From Bryobacterales bacterium (GTDB lineage Bacteria; Acidobacteriota; Terriglobia; Bryobacterales; UBA6623): 64,000 nucleotides of DNA. The notes below the pieces were generated by a model. That model had not been told where the DNA came from and ran no database searches. It was given only the letters and a program-made list of their open reading frames with translations. The stretch covers positions 1 to 64,000 of the forward strand of contig JAPPMB010000114.1 of assembly GCA_028819255.1 (NCBI GenBank). The letters run 5' to 3'. Of this stretch, positions 27,311-36,292 are shown one piece after another. Every line of letters starts with the position of its first letter. The first letter of the stretch is position 1. The position numbers were made by a program, and so were the translations under genes.

Positions 27311-28650
27311 TCATCACGAAGAAGGCACTGCCCCGGCGAACGTTCCTCAGGGGAATGCGGGCAACCTTGGCGCTTCCCCTGCTGGATGCGATGGTCCCGG
27401 CGGCCACGGCCCTGGACAGGACGCCGGCCAAGCCGGTGCCGCGTCTGGGATTCGTATTCATACCCATGGGATGCGACCACTCGCGCTGGACGCCGGGCGG
27501 CGGGCCGTTGCTGGACAAGCTGTCTCCCATCCTCACCCCGCTGGAGAACGTCAAGCAAGATCTGATTGTCTTCACGAACTTCGACCTGAAGAACGCCTAT
27601 CCCGGAACGCACTCGACCTCGAACGCCGCCTTCCTGAGCGCGGCGTTCGCGAAGCACACCGAGAGTTCCGACTACTACCTCGGCACGACCGTCGACCAGC
27701 ACGCAGCCCGGGAGATCGGCAAGGACACGCAGCTGCCCTCGCTGGAACTCTCCATGGACCTGCTCCAGACCGTGGGCCAGTGCAACAACGGATACGCCTG
27801 CGTCTATCAGAACAATCTCTCCTGGTCCTCCCCGACTTCGCCGCTTCCCTCGGAGGCGCACCCCAGAACGGTGTTCGAGCGGCTCTTCGGGGAAGGCGGC
27901 AGCGTGGAAGACCGGCGTGCCGCCCTTCGGGAACGGGCGAGTCTGCTGGACTTGGTGCGGGATGACATCGCCCGTCTGAAGGCCAGGCTTGGCCACGCCG
28001 ACCGCGTGCGGGTCGACAGCTATCTCACGAGCATTCGCGAGGTCGAGCGCCAGATCCAGCGAGCCGAGGCCGGGGCGGCTGACAACCCGCTCCCCGACCT
28101 GGACCGTCCCAAGGGCGTGCCCGCAGCGTACGCGGACCACGCCAAGCTGATGTTCGACCTCCAGCTGCTGGCCTACCAGGGAGACATCACAAGGGTCATC
28201 ACCTTCCAGCTCGCCCGCGAGCTCAGCGGCCGCACCTATCCGGAGGTCGGAGTGCCCGATCCGCATCACCCCCTGAGCCACCACGGGAACGATCCCGAGA
28301 AGGTGGAGAAGATCTCGCGGATCAACCGGTTCCACGTCTCGCTGTTCGCCGAGCATCTCGAGAAGCTGAAGGCAACTCCGGATGGCGACGGCTCGCTGCT
28401 GGACCACACCGTTCTGCTTTACGGAAGCGGGATGGGCAATCCCAGCACCCACGACCACGACAATCTCCCGATCCTCGTCGCCGGAGGCGCCGCCTGCGGC
28501 GTCCGGGGCGGCCGCCACGTGCGGTACGACGAGGGCACGCCGCTGGCCAACCTGCACCTGACGCTGCTTGATCGCGTCGGGGTGCGGCTCGAGTCGTTCG
28601 GCGACAGCAACGGCAAGATTGATGACCTGTTCCAGGCCGTTCCCGTGTGA
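27307..28650 (+). CDS. DUF1552 (HXXSHH) family exported protein
   Basis: A 447-residue protein of the HXXSHH/DUF1552 family, the constant partner of DUF1587/1592-type cytochromes. A Tat-like leader (PRRTFLRGMRATLALPLLD) starts the protein. The signature reads HHPLSHH near residue 320, after the region describing ARELSGRTYPEVGVPDP. Late landmarks are LLDHTVLLYGSGMGN and HLTLLDRVGV. Its ATG overlaps the upstream stop (ATGA), and an ankyrin-repeat gene follows after 7 bp. The family resembles DUF1501 in layout and its biochemical function is unknown. Confidence 0.9.
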   Translation: MIITKKALPRRTFLRGMRATLALPLLDAMVPAATALDRTPAKPVPRLGFVFIPMGCDHSRWTPGGGPLLDKLSPILTPLENVKQDLIVFTNFDLKNAYPGTHSTSNAAFLSAAFAKHTESSDYYLGTTVDQHAAREIGKDTQLPSLELSMDLLQTVGQCNNGYACVYQNNLSWSSPTSPLPSEAHPRTVFERLFGEGGSVEDRRAALRERASLLDLVRDDIARLKARLGHADRVRVDSYLTSIREVERQIQRAEAGAADNPLPDLDRPKGVPAAYADHAKLMFDLQLLAYQGDITRVITFQLARELSGRTYPEVGVPDPHHPLSHHGNDPEKVEKISRINRFHVSLFAEHLEKLKATPDGDGSLLDHTVLLYGSGMGNPSTHDHDNLPILVAGGAACGVRGGRHVRYDEGTPLANLHLTLLDRVGVRLESFGDSNGKIDDLFQAVPV

Positions 28651-28657
28651 GGTCCGA

Positions 28658-30205
28658 ATGGCAGGCAAAAAGGCGGAGCCAAGGAAGAGACGAGCAATGC
28701 GGCGGACTCGGATCGGCGTGTTGCCCTTGCTGCTGCTCGCGTTTGCCGTAACTGCCTCCGCGGAGGCCCGGTTCGGTCTGGCCGATGCGGCGGAGGCTCG
28801 CAATGCTGACGCCGTGCGGAACCTGCTTGCATCCGGCGCCGATGTGAACGCGCCGCAAAGCGACGGCACGACCGCGGTTCACTGGGCCAGCTACCACGAC
28901 GACGCCGAGACGGCCGAGCTTCTGCTGGATGCAGGGGCTGACGCGAATGCCAGGAATCGCTACGGCGTACCGCCGCTGTCGCTGGCTTGCACCAACCGCA
29001 ACGGGCGGCTGGTAAGGCTCCTGCTCGAGGCGGGCGCGGATCCGAATGCCGTGCTTCCGGGCGGCGAAACGGTGCTCATGACTGCAGCGCGCGCCGGTGA
29101 TCTCGGCGCGGTCGAGGCGCTGGTCGAGGCCGGCGCAGAGGTGGAGGCGTCGGAGCGGAATGGACAGACGGCTCTGATGTGGGCCGCGGCCGAGGGGCAC
29201 GCTCCGGCGGTGGACGCGCTGCTGCGTGCCGGTGCCGATTTCCGGAGGACGCTGGATTCCGGGTTCAACGCGATGTTCTTCGCGGTGCGCGAGGGCCGCC
29301 TCGACGCGGTGCGCACCCTCATGCGGGCCGGCGCCGATGTGAACGAGCCGCTACATCGGAGAAAGCGTCCGCAGTACCAGCATGCGAACAGCGGTATGAG
29401 CCCCCTTCTGCTGGCCATTGAGAACGGGCACTTCGAACTGGCCGTCGCGCTCTTGGAGGCGGGTGCCGACCCGAACGACGAGCGGACCGGATTCACGCCC
29501 CTCCACACCATCACCTGGGTTCGCAAGCCCAAGGTGAGTGACTACGGCAGCGACCCGGCGCCGGAGGGCTCCGGCAACCTGTCCTCGCTGCAGTTCGTGC
29601 GCACGCTCGTCGCGATGGGAGCGGACGTCAACGCCGGCCTGAAGTCCGGCAAGCCTCAGGCCCCGAGGATCAATCTTCAGGGGGCCACGCCGTTCCTGTT
29701 CGCCGCGGACAAGGCGGATGTGCCGCTGATGAAGGTGCTGCTGGACCTGGGTGCGGACCCGTTCCTGCCGAACGTCGAGAACACCACGCCCCTGCACGCG
29801 GCAGCCGGACTCGGCACGACGGCCCCTCTCGAGGAGGCGGGGACGGAAGAGGAGGCATACGAGGCGACGGAGCTGCTGCTCGAGCTCGGGGCTGACATCG
29901 ACGCCATCGACGACAACGGGGAGACCGTCGTGCACGGCGCTGCGTACGGGAGCTTCCCGTCCGTGCTCCAGCTGCTGGCCGACAACGGCGCTGACCCGGA
30001 GCTGTGGGGCCGGCCGAACAGGCACGGATGGACGCCGCTGTTCATCGCCGAGGGCTACCGGCCGGGAAATTTCAAGCCGGCGCCACTGATGATCGCGGCA
30101 ATGGAAGCGCTCATGGCCAGGCACGGCCTGTCGACGGACGGCGCTAGACCCAGGCATGTCGGGACCTACGAAAAGGCCCGCCTCGCGGCCCAGAAGTCGC
30201 GGTAG
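28658..30205 (+). CDS. exported ankyrin-repeat protein
   Basis: A 515-residue protein. A basic N-terminus and one hydrophobic segment (GVLPLLLLAFAVTASAEA) form a signal peptide. About ten ankyrin repeats follow, many with the pattern DGxTALxxAAxxG and LLxAGADxN (for example LLLEAGADPNAV and LMRAGADVNEP). A longer spacer with GSDPAPEGSGNLSS interrupts the array around residues 300-315. GAGG is placed 5 bases before the ATG. Being third in the cytochrome/DUF1552 operon, it may serve as a periplasmic scaffold for those proteins (inference). Confidence 0.88.
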   Translation: MAGKKAEPRKRRAMRRTRIGVLPLLLLAFAVTASAEARFGLADAAEARNADAVRNLLASGADVNAPQSDGTTAVHWASYHDDAETAELLLDAGADANARNRYGVPPLSLACTNRNGRLVRLLLEAGADPNAVLPGGETVLMTAARAGDLGAVEALVEAGAEVEASERNGQTALMWAAAEGHAPAVDALLRAGADFRRTLDSGFNAMFFAVREGRLDAVRTLMRAGADVNEPLHRRKRPQYQHANSGMSPLLLAIENGHFELAVALLEAGADPNDERTGFTPLHTITWVRKPKVSDYGSDPAPEGSGNLSSLQFVRTLVAMGADVNAGLKSGKPQAPRINLQGATPFLFAADKADVPLMKVLLDLGADPFLPNVENTTPLHAAAGLGTTAPLEEAGTEEEAYEATELLLELGADIDAIDDNGETVVHGAAYGSFPSVLQLLADNGADPELWGRPNRHGWTPLFIAEGYRPGNFKPAPLMIAAMEALMARHGLSTDGARPRHVGTYEKARLAAQKSR

Positions 30206-30226
30206 ACGCGAGGGCCAGCCGGATCC

Positions 30227-30661
30227 TCAGGCGTTGGGCACCCACTGCAGGATGTGGCTGGCGACGGCGACGAGTGCTCCGTCCTGGTTCCTGACCTCGA
30301 TGCTGGAAACGGAACGGCGGCGGTTCAGGTCCACGGCGGCGATCTTGTAGCGCACCGTCACCGTATCGCCCAGGAACACCGGCTTGATGAACCGGAGGCG
30401 GTCCATGCCGACGGAGACCGGCGTCTCGGACTCGTCGTCCCTGCAGTGTGCGATCGCCATCGTCGAGGCCGTGGACATGAAGCCGACGAGCAGTGCGCCG
30501 TGCGCCATCCGCCGGCCGTACCGCGAACGCGCCATGTACGACTTGTCGACATGGTTCGGTGACAGGTCCCCGGTGATTCCGGCGAAGAGATAGACATCGC
30601 TCTCGCTGACCGTCTTCGTGAATGTGACAGCATCGCCGACCGCGACGTGGAATGCGCCCAT
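30227..30661 (-). CDS. MaoC-family (R)-specific enoyl-CoA hydratase-like protein
   Basis: A 144-residue single-hotdog protein. The hydratase dyad is D32 and H37 in FAGITGDLSPNHVD, the same arrangement as in PhaJ-type (R)-hydratases. RMAHGALLVGFMS follows as expected. It would hydrate trans-2-enoyl-CoA thioesters in the cytoplasm. It is divergent from an SDR gene with only 21 bp between the two start codons, which makes a shared promoter region cramped and leaves both starts slightly uncertain. Confidence 0.88.
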   Translation of the reverse strand: MGAFHVAVGDAVTFTKTVSESDVYLFAGITGDLSPNHVDKSYMARSRYGRRMAHGALLVGFMSTASTMAIAHCRDDESETPVSVGMDRLRFIKPVFLGDTVTVRYKIAAVDLNRRRSVSSIEVRNQDGALVAVASHILQWVPNA

Positions 30662-30682
30662 CGGTGCTATTCTACGCGCGCC

Positions 30683-31423
30683 ATGTCACCCGAAGGCGTC
30701 AGGCCCGGACGCCCTGTCGCCGTTGTGACCGGAGCAGCCAAGGGCATTGGATTCGGCATCGCCAGGCGTCTTGAGCGAGGCGGGTTCACGGTTTCCGCTT
30801 GGGATGTCGAGCTGTCCCCGCTGGAATCGCGCCAGGCATTCGCCCATGCCGTTGCGATGGACGTGACTGCCCCCCATGCAGTGGCTCGCGCCACGCACAA
30901 GACACTTGCGACGCTCGGACGCATCGATGTCCTGGTCAACAACGCCGGCGTGAACGGACCGACTCTCCCGGCATGGGAGTATCCGATGGACGACTGGGAG
31001 CGCGTGCTCGCAGTGGATCTCACCGGCGTCTTTCTGTGCTGCCGGGCAGTCATTCCGCACATGAGGGAGCGAGGAGGCGGTCGCATCGTGAACATCTCCT
31101 CCGTTGTGGGGAAGGAAGGCAACGCAAAGGCTCCGGCGTATTCGGCGGCGAAAGCGGGTGTGATCGGCCTCACGAAGAGCCTGGCCAAGGACCTTGTCGA
31201 CGACGGCGTGATGGTGAACTGTGTCGCGCCGGCAATGGTCGACACCGACCTGCTCGCCGAGATGACCGACGAGTACGTCGCCATGGTAAAGGCAAAGATT
31301 CCCATGGGCCGCCTGTGCACGGTCGAGGAGGTCGCCGACATGGTGGCCTGGCTCGCAGGGCCCGAATGCACCTTCTGCACGGGCGCCGTGTTCGATCTCT
31401 CCGGCGGACGCGCCACCTATTGA
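30683..31423 (+). CDS. SDR-family oxidoreductase (FabG-like)
   Basis: A 246-residue classical SDR. TGAAKGIG is the cofactor loop, NNAG follows strand 4, and ISSVVG, YSAAK and the C-terminal TGAVFDLSGGRATY are all canonical, so it should be catalytic. ATG 30683 gives the normal N-terminus; in-frame codons upstream run into the divergent gene. A TIM-barrel isomerase starts 14 bp downstream, so the two are probably co-transcribed and act on a sugar or keto-sugar. Confidence 0.88.
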   Translation: MSPEGVRPGRPVAVVTGAAKGIGFGIARRLERGGFTVSAWDVELSPLESRQAFAHAVAMDVTAPHAVARATHKTLATLGRIDVLVNNAGVNGPTLPAWEYPMDDWERVLAVDLTGVFLCCRAVIPHMRERGGGRIVNISSVVGKEGNAKAPAYSAAKAGVIGLTKSLAKDLVDDGVMVNCVAPAMVDTDLLAEMTDEYVAMVKAKIPMGRLCTVEEVADMVAWLAGPECTFCTGAVFDLSGGRATY

Positions 31424-31437
31424 AGAAAGAGTGAAGT

Positions 31438-32265
31438 ATGGATGACGACTCGCGACTCGCGATTCACCAGGTCACGTTCCTCCCCCAGTGGTCGTTCCGG
31501 GAGTCGATCGAGGGGCTTGCCCGTCACGGGGTGACATGCACGGCGATCTGGCGCGACAAGCTGCACGAGATCGGAGTCGGCGAGGGCGCGATGATCCTGG
31601 CCGACCACGGCATGAAGGTGACCGGCCTCTCCGTCGGAGGACTGGCGACATCGCCCGACCCGCGAGCGTGGCAGGCCGCCGTCGACGACACCCGGCGGGC
31701 CATTGAGGAGGCCTCGCGGATCGGCGCCGACCATGTCGTGATGCTCTCGGGCGGTCTCGAAGCCGGCTCGAAGGATGTCTCCGGCGCGCGCCAGCGGGCC
31801 CTCGAGGCCGTGGGCAGGGTTGTGCCGGACGCCCGCGCGTCCGGTGTGAAGCTCGGACTCGAGCCCCTGCATCCGATGCTCTGTGAGAAACGGGCCGTGC
31901 TGTGCACCTTGAAGCAGGCCAACGAATGGTGCGAGCTCCTGGACGATGATCCGGCCGTCGGGATCGTGGTCGACACGTACGCGGTCTGGTGGGATCCCGC
32001 GCTGGAAGAGGAGATTGCCAAGGCGGGACCGCGGATCTGCGCCTTCCATGTCAACGACTGGCTGTCCGACACGCGAGACCTGCGACTGGACCGGGGCATG
32101 ATGGGTGACGGCGTGATTGACATCCCGTGGATCCGGCGTGCGATCGAGAGGAGCGGGTACTGGGGTCCTTGTGAGGTCGAGATCTTCTCGGAGCGCGACT
32201 GGTGGCGGCGCGACCCCGACGAGGTCGTGCGCGTCATCAAGGAGCGCACCCGGACACACGTCTAG
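31438..32265 (+). CDS. sugar phosphate isomerase/epimerase family (xylose isomerase-like TIM barrel)
   Basis: A 275-residue TIM-barrel protein of the AP-endonuclease-2/xylose isomerase-like superfamily. Candidate metal ligands come in the usual order: glutamate in GLEPLHPML, Asp in VVDTYAVWWDP, His in AFHVNDW, and Glu in CEVEIFSE. There is no leader, so it is cytoplasmic. It follows the SDR closely in the same direction. Likely an epimerase or isomerase of a keto-sugar or a 2-keto-myo-inositol-like compound; the substrate cannot be told. Confidence 0.85.
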   Translation: MDDDSRLAIHQVTFLPQWSFRESIEGLARHGVTCTAIWRDKLHEIGVGEGAMILADHGMKVTGLSVGGLATSPDPRAWQAAVDDTRRAIEEASRIGADHVVMLSGGLEAGSKDVSGARQRALEAVGRVVPDARASGVKLGLEPLHPMLCEKRAVLCTLKQANEWCELLDDDPAVGIVVDTYAVWWDPALEEEIAKAGPRICAFHVNDWLSDTRDLRLDRGMMGDGVIDIPWIRRAIERSGYWGPCEVEIFSERDWWRRDPDEVVRVIKERTRTHV

Positions 32266-32294
32266 CACGACCCGGCCCTTGCCCAGGCGGGCGA

Positions 32295-33230
32295 CTATTC
32301 CGCGAGCGGCGGTTCGGCGGTCCCGACATGCCTCACCGTCGCCCCCGTCATCACGTACCGGCCATCGTCACGCTTCTCCAGACCGCCCTCGGGCATGGGA
32401 TCGCCGTCGTGATCCCTGAAGTAAAGGGGAAGCCCTTCCGAGACGTTCACCGGCCGGTCCTTCGGGTCCTGGCGCTGGTGGTGAATGTGGATATGCGGCT
32501 CGCTCGTGTTGCCGGAGTTTCCGCATTCCCCGATCCGGTCGCCCTCGGCCACATCGTCCCCGGCCTTGACTAGGACGCTGTTCGGCTTGAGGTGAGCGAT
32601 GACGAGGTAGGTGCCGGTCTGCAATTCCAGCATCACGGCGTTGCCGACGGGGTTCTTCAAGTTCATGCTGACCTTGCCGGGAATCTCATCCGGTGCGCCG
32701 TCCTGCGCGTGATGGACCCGGGCTGAGACCGGGGCGACGACCGGCGTGCCGTAGCAGCCGTAGTCTTCCAGCCTCTCCGAGCCGTGCAGGGCGGGCTCGA
32801 TCAGAAGGTCGTACGCCCAGCGCTGGTCAGGGGTGAACGCATGGTAGTTGGTCGCGAGCCGGTCGCCGCCCCAGCCCACCCGCAGCACTTCGTCGGAGGG
32901 CAGGCGCACTGTCGCCGCCGGTCTCGAGCTCTCGAGGTCGAAGGGAAAGGCAATGGTCAGAATGCCGAACCCCCACAGGCCCGGCCACAGGGCCAGCAGT
33001 GCCAGGACACATGTGACCTGCATCGGCCGGCTGAAGCGCCGTTTCCAGATCCCATAGACCAGCAGCGCCAGCGCAGACAGGGGCACGAGGATCTGCCCGG
33101 CGGTGACCAATGCCACCCAGCCGGCGACCGCCCTCATGCCTCCGGAAAGAAACAGCGCCCATGACGGCAGCAACACAAGAACGAAGATGCAGGGCAGTGC
33201 CCAGCGGATGATCGGTCGAATTGGACGCAT
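32295..33230 (-). CDS. membrane-anchored M23 (LytM-like) peptidase
   Basis: A 311-residue protein. The N-terminal 110 residues hold about three membrane segments (VLVLLPSWALFL, ILVPLSALALLVYGIW, VLALLALWPGLWGFGIL). The periplasmic part carries an M23/LytM fold: NYHAF and RWAYDL (zinc ligands region), YGTPVVAPVSARV, GNAVMLEL, VIAHLKPNSVLV, and GNSGNTSEPHIHIH with the final zinc histidines. It is likely a peptidoglycan endopeptidase or a related peptidase. It is monocistronic and convergent with the isomerase gene. Confidence 0.87.
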   Translation of the reverse strand: MRPIRPIIRWALPCIFVLVLLPSWALFLSGGMRAVAGWVALVTAGQILVPLSALALLVYGIWKRRFSRPMQVTCVLALLALWPGLWGFGILTIAFPFDLESSRPAATVRLPSDEVLRVGWGGDRLATNYHAFTPDQRWAYDLLIEPALHGSERLEDYGCYGTPVVAPVSARVHHAQDGAPDEIPGKVSMNLKNPVGNAVMLELQTGTYLVIAHLKPNSVLVKAGDDVAEGDRIGECGNSGNTSEPHIHIHHQRQDPKDRPVNVSEGLPLYFRDHDGDPMPEGGLEKRDDGRYVMTGATVRHVGTAEPPLAE

Positions 33231-33595
33231 TGGCGGGCTCGGCTCCGTGGCGCTTCCCTCGCAATCGTACAGGACGGTCCGATTGCCGACCTGTCGTCCG
33301 TGTCAGGTGAGATGGTCCGGGACTTGTGGGCAGTTTGCTCAGGGATCTTGCCGCACCCTTCAGGCAGCCCGAACACCGTGCGGCCGTGCCGAAATGCCAT
33401 TCCTTCGAGGAATTCCGTTTCGCGGCCTCGGAAGGGGGTCGTCGTCGAGGGCCGCGCGGGATTGCGGAGACAGGATCGGCCGGATTCCTCCTGCGTGGTC
33501 TGCGCATAGGCGATGATTGCGTCAACGTCGTTTCCGAAGCGAGCCGCCAGCCCGGCCCGAAGCGCATGGATTGCATCGACGATGGGGCCATTCAT
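33134..33595 (-). CDS. possible small protein, 153 residues
   Basis: The start of this frame reads NGPIVDAIHALRAGLAARFG followed by NDVDAIIAYAQTTQEESGR. This pattern recalls a family of very short bacterial proteins (DPIxxEVHxxRxxxAxxFxxDxxAI...SGR). After about residue 55 the composition becomes less convincing, and the frame overlaps the start of the M23 gene by about 100 bp. There is only a weak GAAGAA before the ATG. Either it is a decayed gene or an elongated shadow. Confidence 0.35.
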   Translation of the reverse strand: MNGPIVDAIHALRAGLAARFGNDVDAIIAYAQTTQEESGRSCLRNPARPSTTTPFRGRETEFLEGMAFRHGRTVFGLPEGCGKIPEQTAHKSRTISPDTDDRSAIGPSCTIAREAPRSRARQCVQFDRSSAGHCPASSFLCCCRHGRCFFPEA

Positions 33596-33898
33596 TCGGT
33601 TCTTCACTTGCCGCCCGAGGCATTCCGCGGACATGGCTCCGACCGCCTCGAGACGGCGGGCTGGCAGCAGACCCGCCACACGACGATCGGCACTTCGAAT
33701 GCCAGCACAAACGCCCCTCACGCGCACTGGATCTGTCGCAGTGGGCATTGCCGTATCGCTAGGCGATTCACTGGCGTGGCCTTCAGCTGTGTGATAGTCT
33801 CCGATTCAGACTCCGCTGCAGCGACGCGCCAGTTGGCGCAAGGGGGCATGGTGCTTGGGGCCCAATCCCGTCGTGCAGGGGAGTTCCCGGGTGGCCTG
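33596..33898. other. intergenic upstream of second cytochrome operon
   Basis: About 300 bases with no recognised gene. Open frames run through it into the cytochrome gene but have no family sense. Confidence 0.35.
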
Positions 33899-36292
33899 AT
33901 GGCACGATTCTTGCATGTCGGAATCCTGCTGTGGGCTGCAATTCCGCTTTGCGCGTCGCCAGCGAACCGTGAGCTGGACCTCGCCTTCAGGAACGAGGTC
34001 CGACCGCTGCTCGACACCTACTGCTCCAGGTGCCACGGCCCCGAGCTTCGAACGGCCGGCATCGCCTTCTCGGACTTTGCTGATCACGCCTCCGTCGTGA
34101 AGTCCCGCTCGGTCTGGGTCCGCGCGCTCCGTGTGCTTCGCGAGAACGAGATGCCGCCGGCGGATCCTCAGCCGACCGTCGAAGAGCGCCAGACACTCGT
34201 CTCTTGGATCGACGACGCCGTCAACAACCTCGACTGGACCGAGTTCCGGGACCCGGGGGCCGTGACGATCCCACGCCTCAACCGCACGGAGTACAACAAC
34301 ACCATCCGCGACCTCACCGGCCTCGACCTGCGTCCCGCAGGCGCGTTCCCGGTCGATGGCCAGGGGGAGAGCGGGTTTCGCAACGACCGCGACGGGCTCT
34401 TCGTCGCGCCGCTGCTGGCAGCGAAGTATCTTGACGCCGCCAGCCAGGTCGTTGACGTGCTGATCCAGACTAGGGAGTCCGCCGACAGCCTGAACGTGCG
34501 GCTCGAAATCGAGGACTTCCTGCGGACCGAAACCAATCACGCCTTCACGGACTACGGGCTGGACCTCCGAAACTATCAGCAGACGGTCTACCGGTACGTC
34601 TCGTTCCCGCGATTCGGCCGGTACCAGTTCCGCGTGCGCGCTTGGGGCGAGTCCCCGATCGAGCGAGAAGCCCCGGGCGTCACCCTGCGTGTCGCGGGCC
34701 GCATTGTCGGGCAGTCCCATGTCACCGCCGGCGTCGAGGCGCCGCGGGTCTACGAGTTCGAGGCGGACATACCGCGCGGCAGCCATCGCGTCTCGCTCCA
34801 CTGGTTCAAGGCCAGGACGGCCGAGACCAACGACCGCAACCGCCGCCTGGCGGAGGAAAGAGAGCGGCTTGTCGAGGCTGCCAAGGCCGCGGGCGAGAAG
34901 CCGCCGCCCAGGCCTCCCGTGCTCCTCTCGCTCGACTGGGTGGAGATCGAGGAGGACCTCCTGCCCGGACAGGACGGATCCTTGGTCTGGATCGTCGAGC
35001 CCGGTGGCAGGACATCCGAGCGCGAGGCGGCCCGCCGAATCCTTGCCAACTTCGCCCAGCGAGCCTACCGCGGGCCCGTCAAGCGCTCGGAGGTAAAGCG
35101 GCTCACACAACTGTACGAGGGAGCGGCCAGGCGCGGAGAAGCCTTCGAGGGCGCCGTCGGCCTTGGGTTGCGGGCCGTTCTGGTCTCGCCGAGGTTTCTG
35201 TACCGTGCCGAGAGCGCTGAAAGGGCCGGCGGTGAGCGCCGGCTCAGCGATCATGAGCTTGCGTCCCGCCTGTCGTATTTTCTCTGGATGTCAATGCCGG
35301 ACGACGAGCTGATGCGGCATGCGCGGGACGGCGCACTCGGCAGCCCGGCGAAACTTCAAGACCAAGTGGAGAGGATGCTGGCGGATCCGAAGGCGAGGGC
35401 GTTCACATCAGCCTTCATCGGCCAGTGGCTCGGATTCGCCGAGCTCGGCGGCACGATCAAGCCGGATGATGTCGCGTTTCCGGAATTCACGCCGGCGCTG
35501 GGCGAGGCGATGCTGGAGGAGGCCACCTTGTTCTTCGACCGGATCGTCCGCGAAGACCGCAGCCTGTTGGAGCTGCTGGACTCCGAATACACGTTTCTCA
35601 ATGAGGAGCTGGCGATGCACTACGGCATTGAGGGCGTGGTGGGGCGGGAGTTTCGGCCCGTCAGACTTGCCGACCGGAGGCGGGGAGGCGTGCTCGGCAT
35701 GGGAGCGGTTCTGACCGCGACCTCGCTGCCCGTTCGCACCAGTCCGGTTGTCCGTGGCAAGTGGGTGCTGGAGACCATGCTTGGCGAGGAACTGCCGCCT
35801 CCGCCTCCGGACGCCGGAGAGTTGCCCGAACCCGGCGAGAGCTCGAAGGGCATGACCCTCCGGCAGATGCTGGAAGCCCATCGCAGCGAGGAGCGCTGCG
35901 CCGCCTGCCACGACCGCATCGATCCGATCGGATTCGGGCTGGAGAACTTCGACGCCATCGGCCGATGGCGGGACACCGACAACGCTCAGCCAGTGGATGC
36001 GACCGGCATGCTCCCAGGCGGACAGCGATTCGAGGGACCGGTCGAACTCAAGGAGATCCTGCTCGGCCGTCGCGAGGACTTCGCTCGCATGGTGACCTCG
36101 CGCATGTTGAAGTTTGCTCTCGGGCGGAACTTGGAGTACTACGATGAGCCCACCGTACGCGGAATTAGCGAGGCACTGATCGAAAACAACTACCGGGCCT
36201 CGACGCTAGTCGCTAGAATCGTTGACAGCTACCCGTTCAGGTTCAAGCGAACTGGGCCGGAGCGGGATGTCCGGGGGGAGGGAGACCTATGA
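33899..36292 (+). CDS. second DUF1587/DUF1592/DUF1588/DUF1585 planctomycete-type cytochrome protein
   Basis: A 797-residue exported protein, paralogous to the one at 24887. The signal peptide covers residues 1-20 (HVGILLWAAIPLCAS). Heme motifs are CSRCH at 42-46 and CAACH at 667-671, the latter before DRIDPIGFGLENFD. Between them lie DUF1587 (PRLNRTEYNNTIRDLTG), a carbohydrate-binding-like insert with an Arg/Glu-rich helix (about 300-335), and DUF1592 (SRLSYFLWMSMPDDELM). DUF1588 follows (GGVLGMGAVLTATSLPVRTS). ATG at 33899 yields a good leader. It overlaps DUF1552 by 4 bp. Confidence 0.9.
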   Translation: MARFLHVGILLWAAIPLCASPANRELDLAFRNEVRPLLDTYCSRCHGPELRTAGIAFSDFADHASVVKSRSVWVRALRVLRENEMPPADPQPTVEERQTLVSWIDDAVNNLDWTEFRDPGAVTIPRLNRTEYNNTIRDLTGLDLRPAGAFPVDGQGESGFRNDRDGLFVAPLLAAKYLDAASQVVDVLIQTRESADSLNVRLEIEDFLRTETNHAFTDYGLDLRNYQQTVYRYVSFPRFGRYQFRVRAWGESPIEREAPGVTLRVAGRIVGQSHVTAGVEAPRVYEFEADIPRGSHRVSLHWFKARTAETNDRNRRLAEERERLVEAAKAAGEKPPPRPPVLLSLDWVEIEEDLLPGQDGSLVWIVEPGGRTSEREAARRILANFAQRAYRGPVKRSEVKRLTQLYEGAARRGEAFEGAVGLGLRAVLVSPRFLYRAESAERAGGERRLSDHELASRLSYFLWMSMPDDELMRHARDGALGSPAKLQDQVERMLADPKARAFTSAFIGQWLGFAELGGTIKPDDVAFPEFTPALGEAMLEEATLFFDRIVREDRSLLELLDSEYTFLNEELAMHYGIEGVVGREFRPVRLADRRRGGVLGMGAVLTATSLPVRTSPVVRGKWVLETMLGEELPPPPPDAGELPEPGESSKGMTLRQMLEAHRSEERCAACHDRIDPIGFGLENFDAIGRWRDTDNAQPVDATGMLPGGQRFEGPVELKEILLGRREDFARMVTSRMLKFALGRNLEYYDEPTVRGISEALIENNYRASTLVARIVDSYPFRFKRTGPERDVRGEGDL

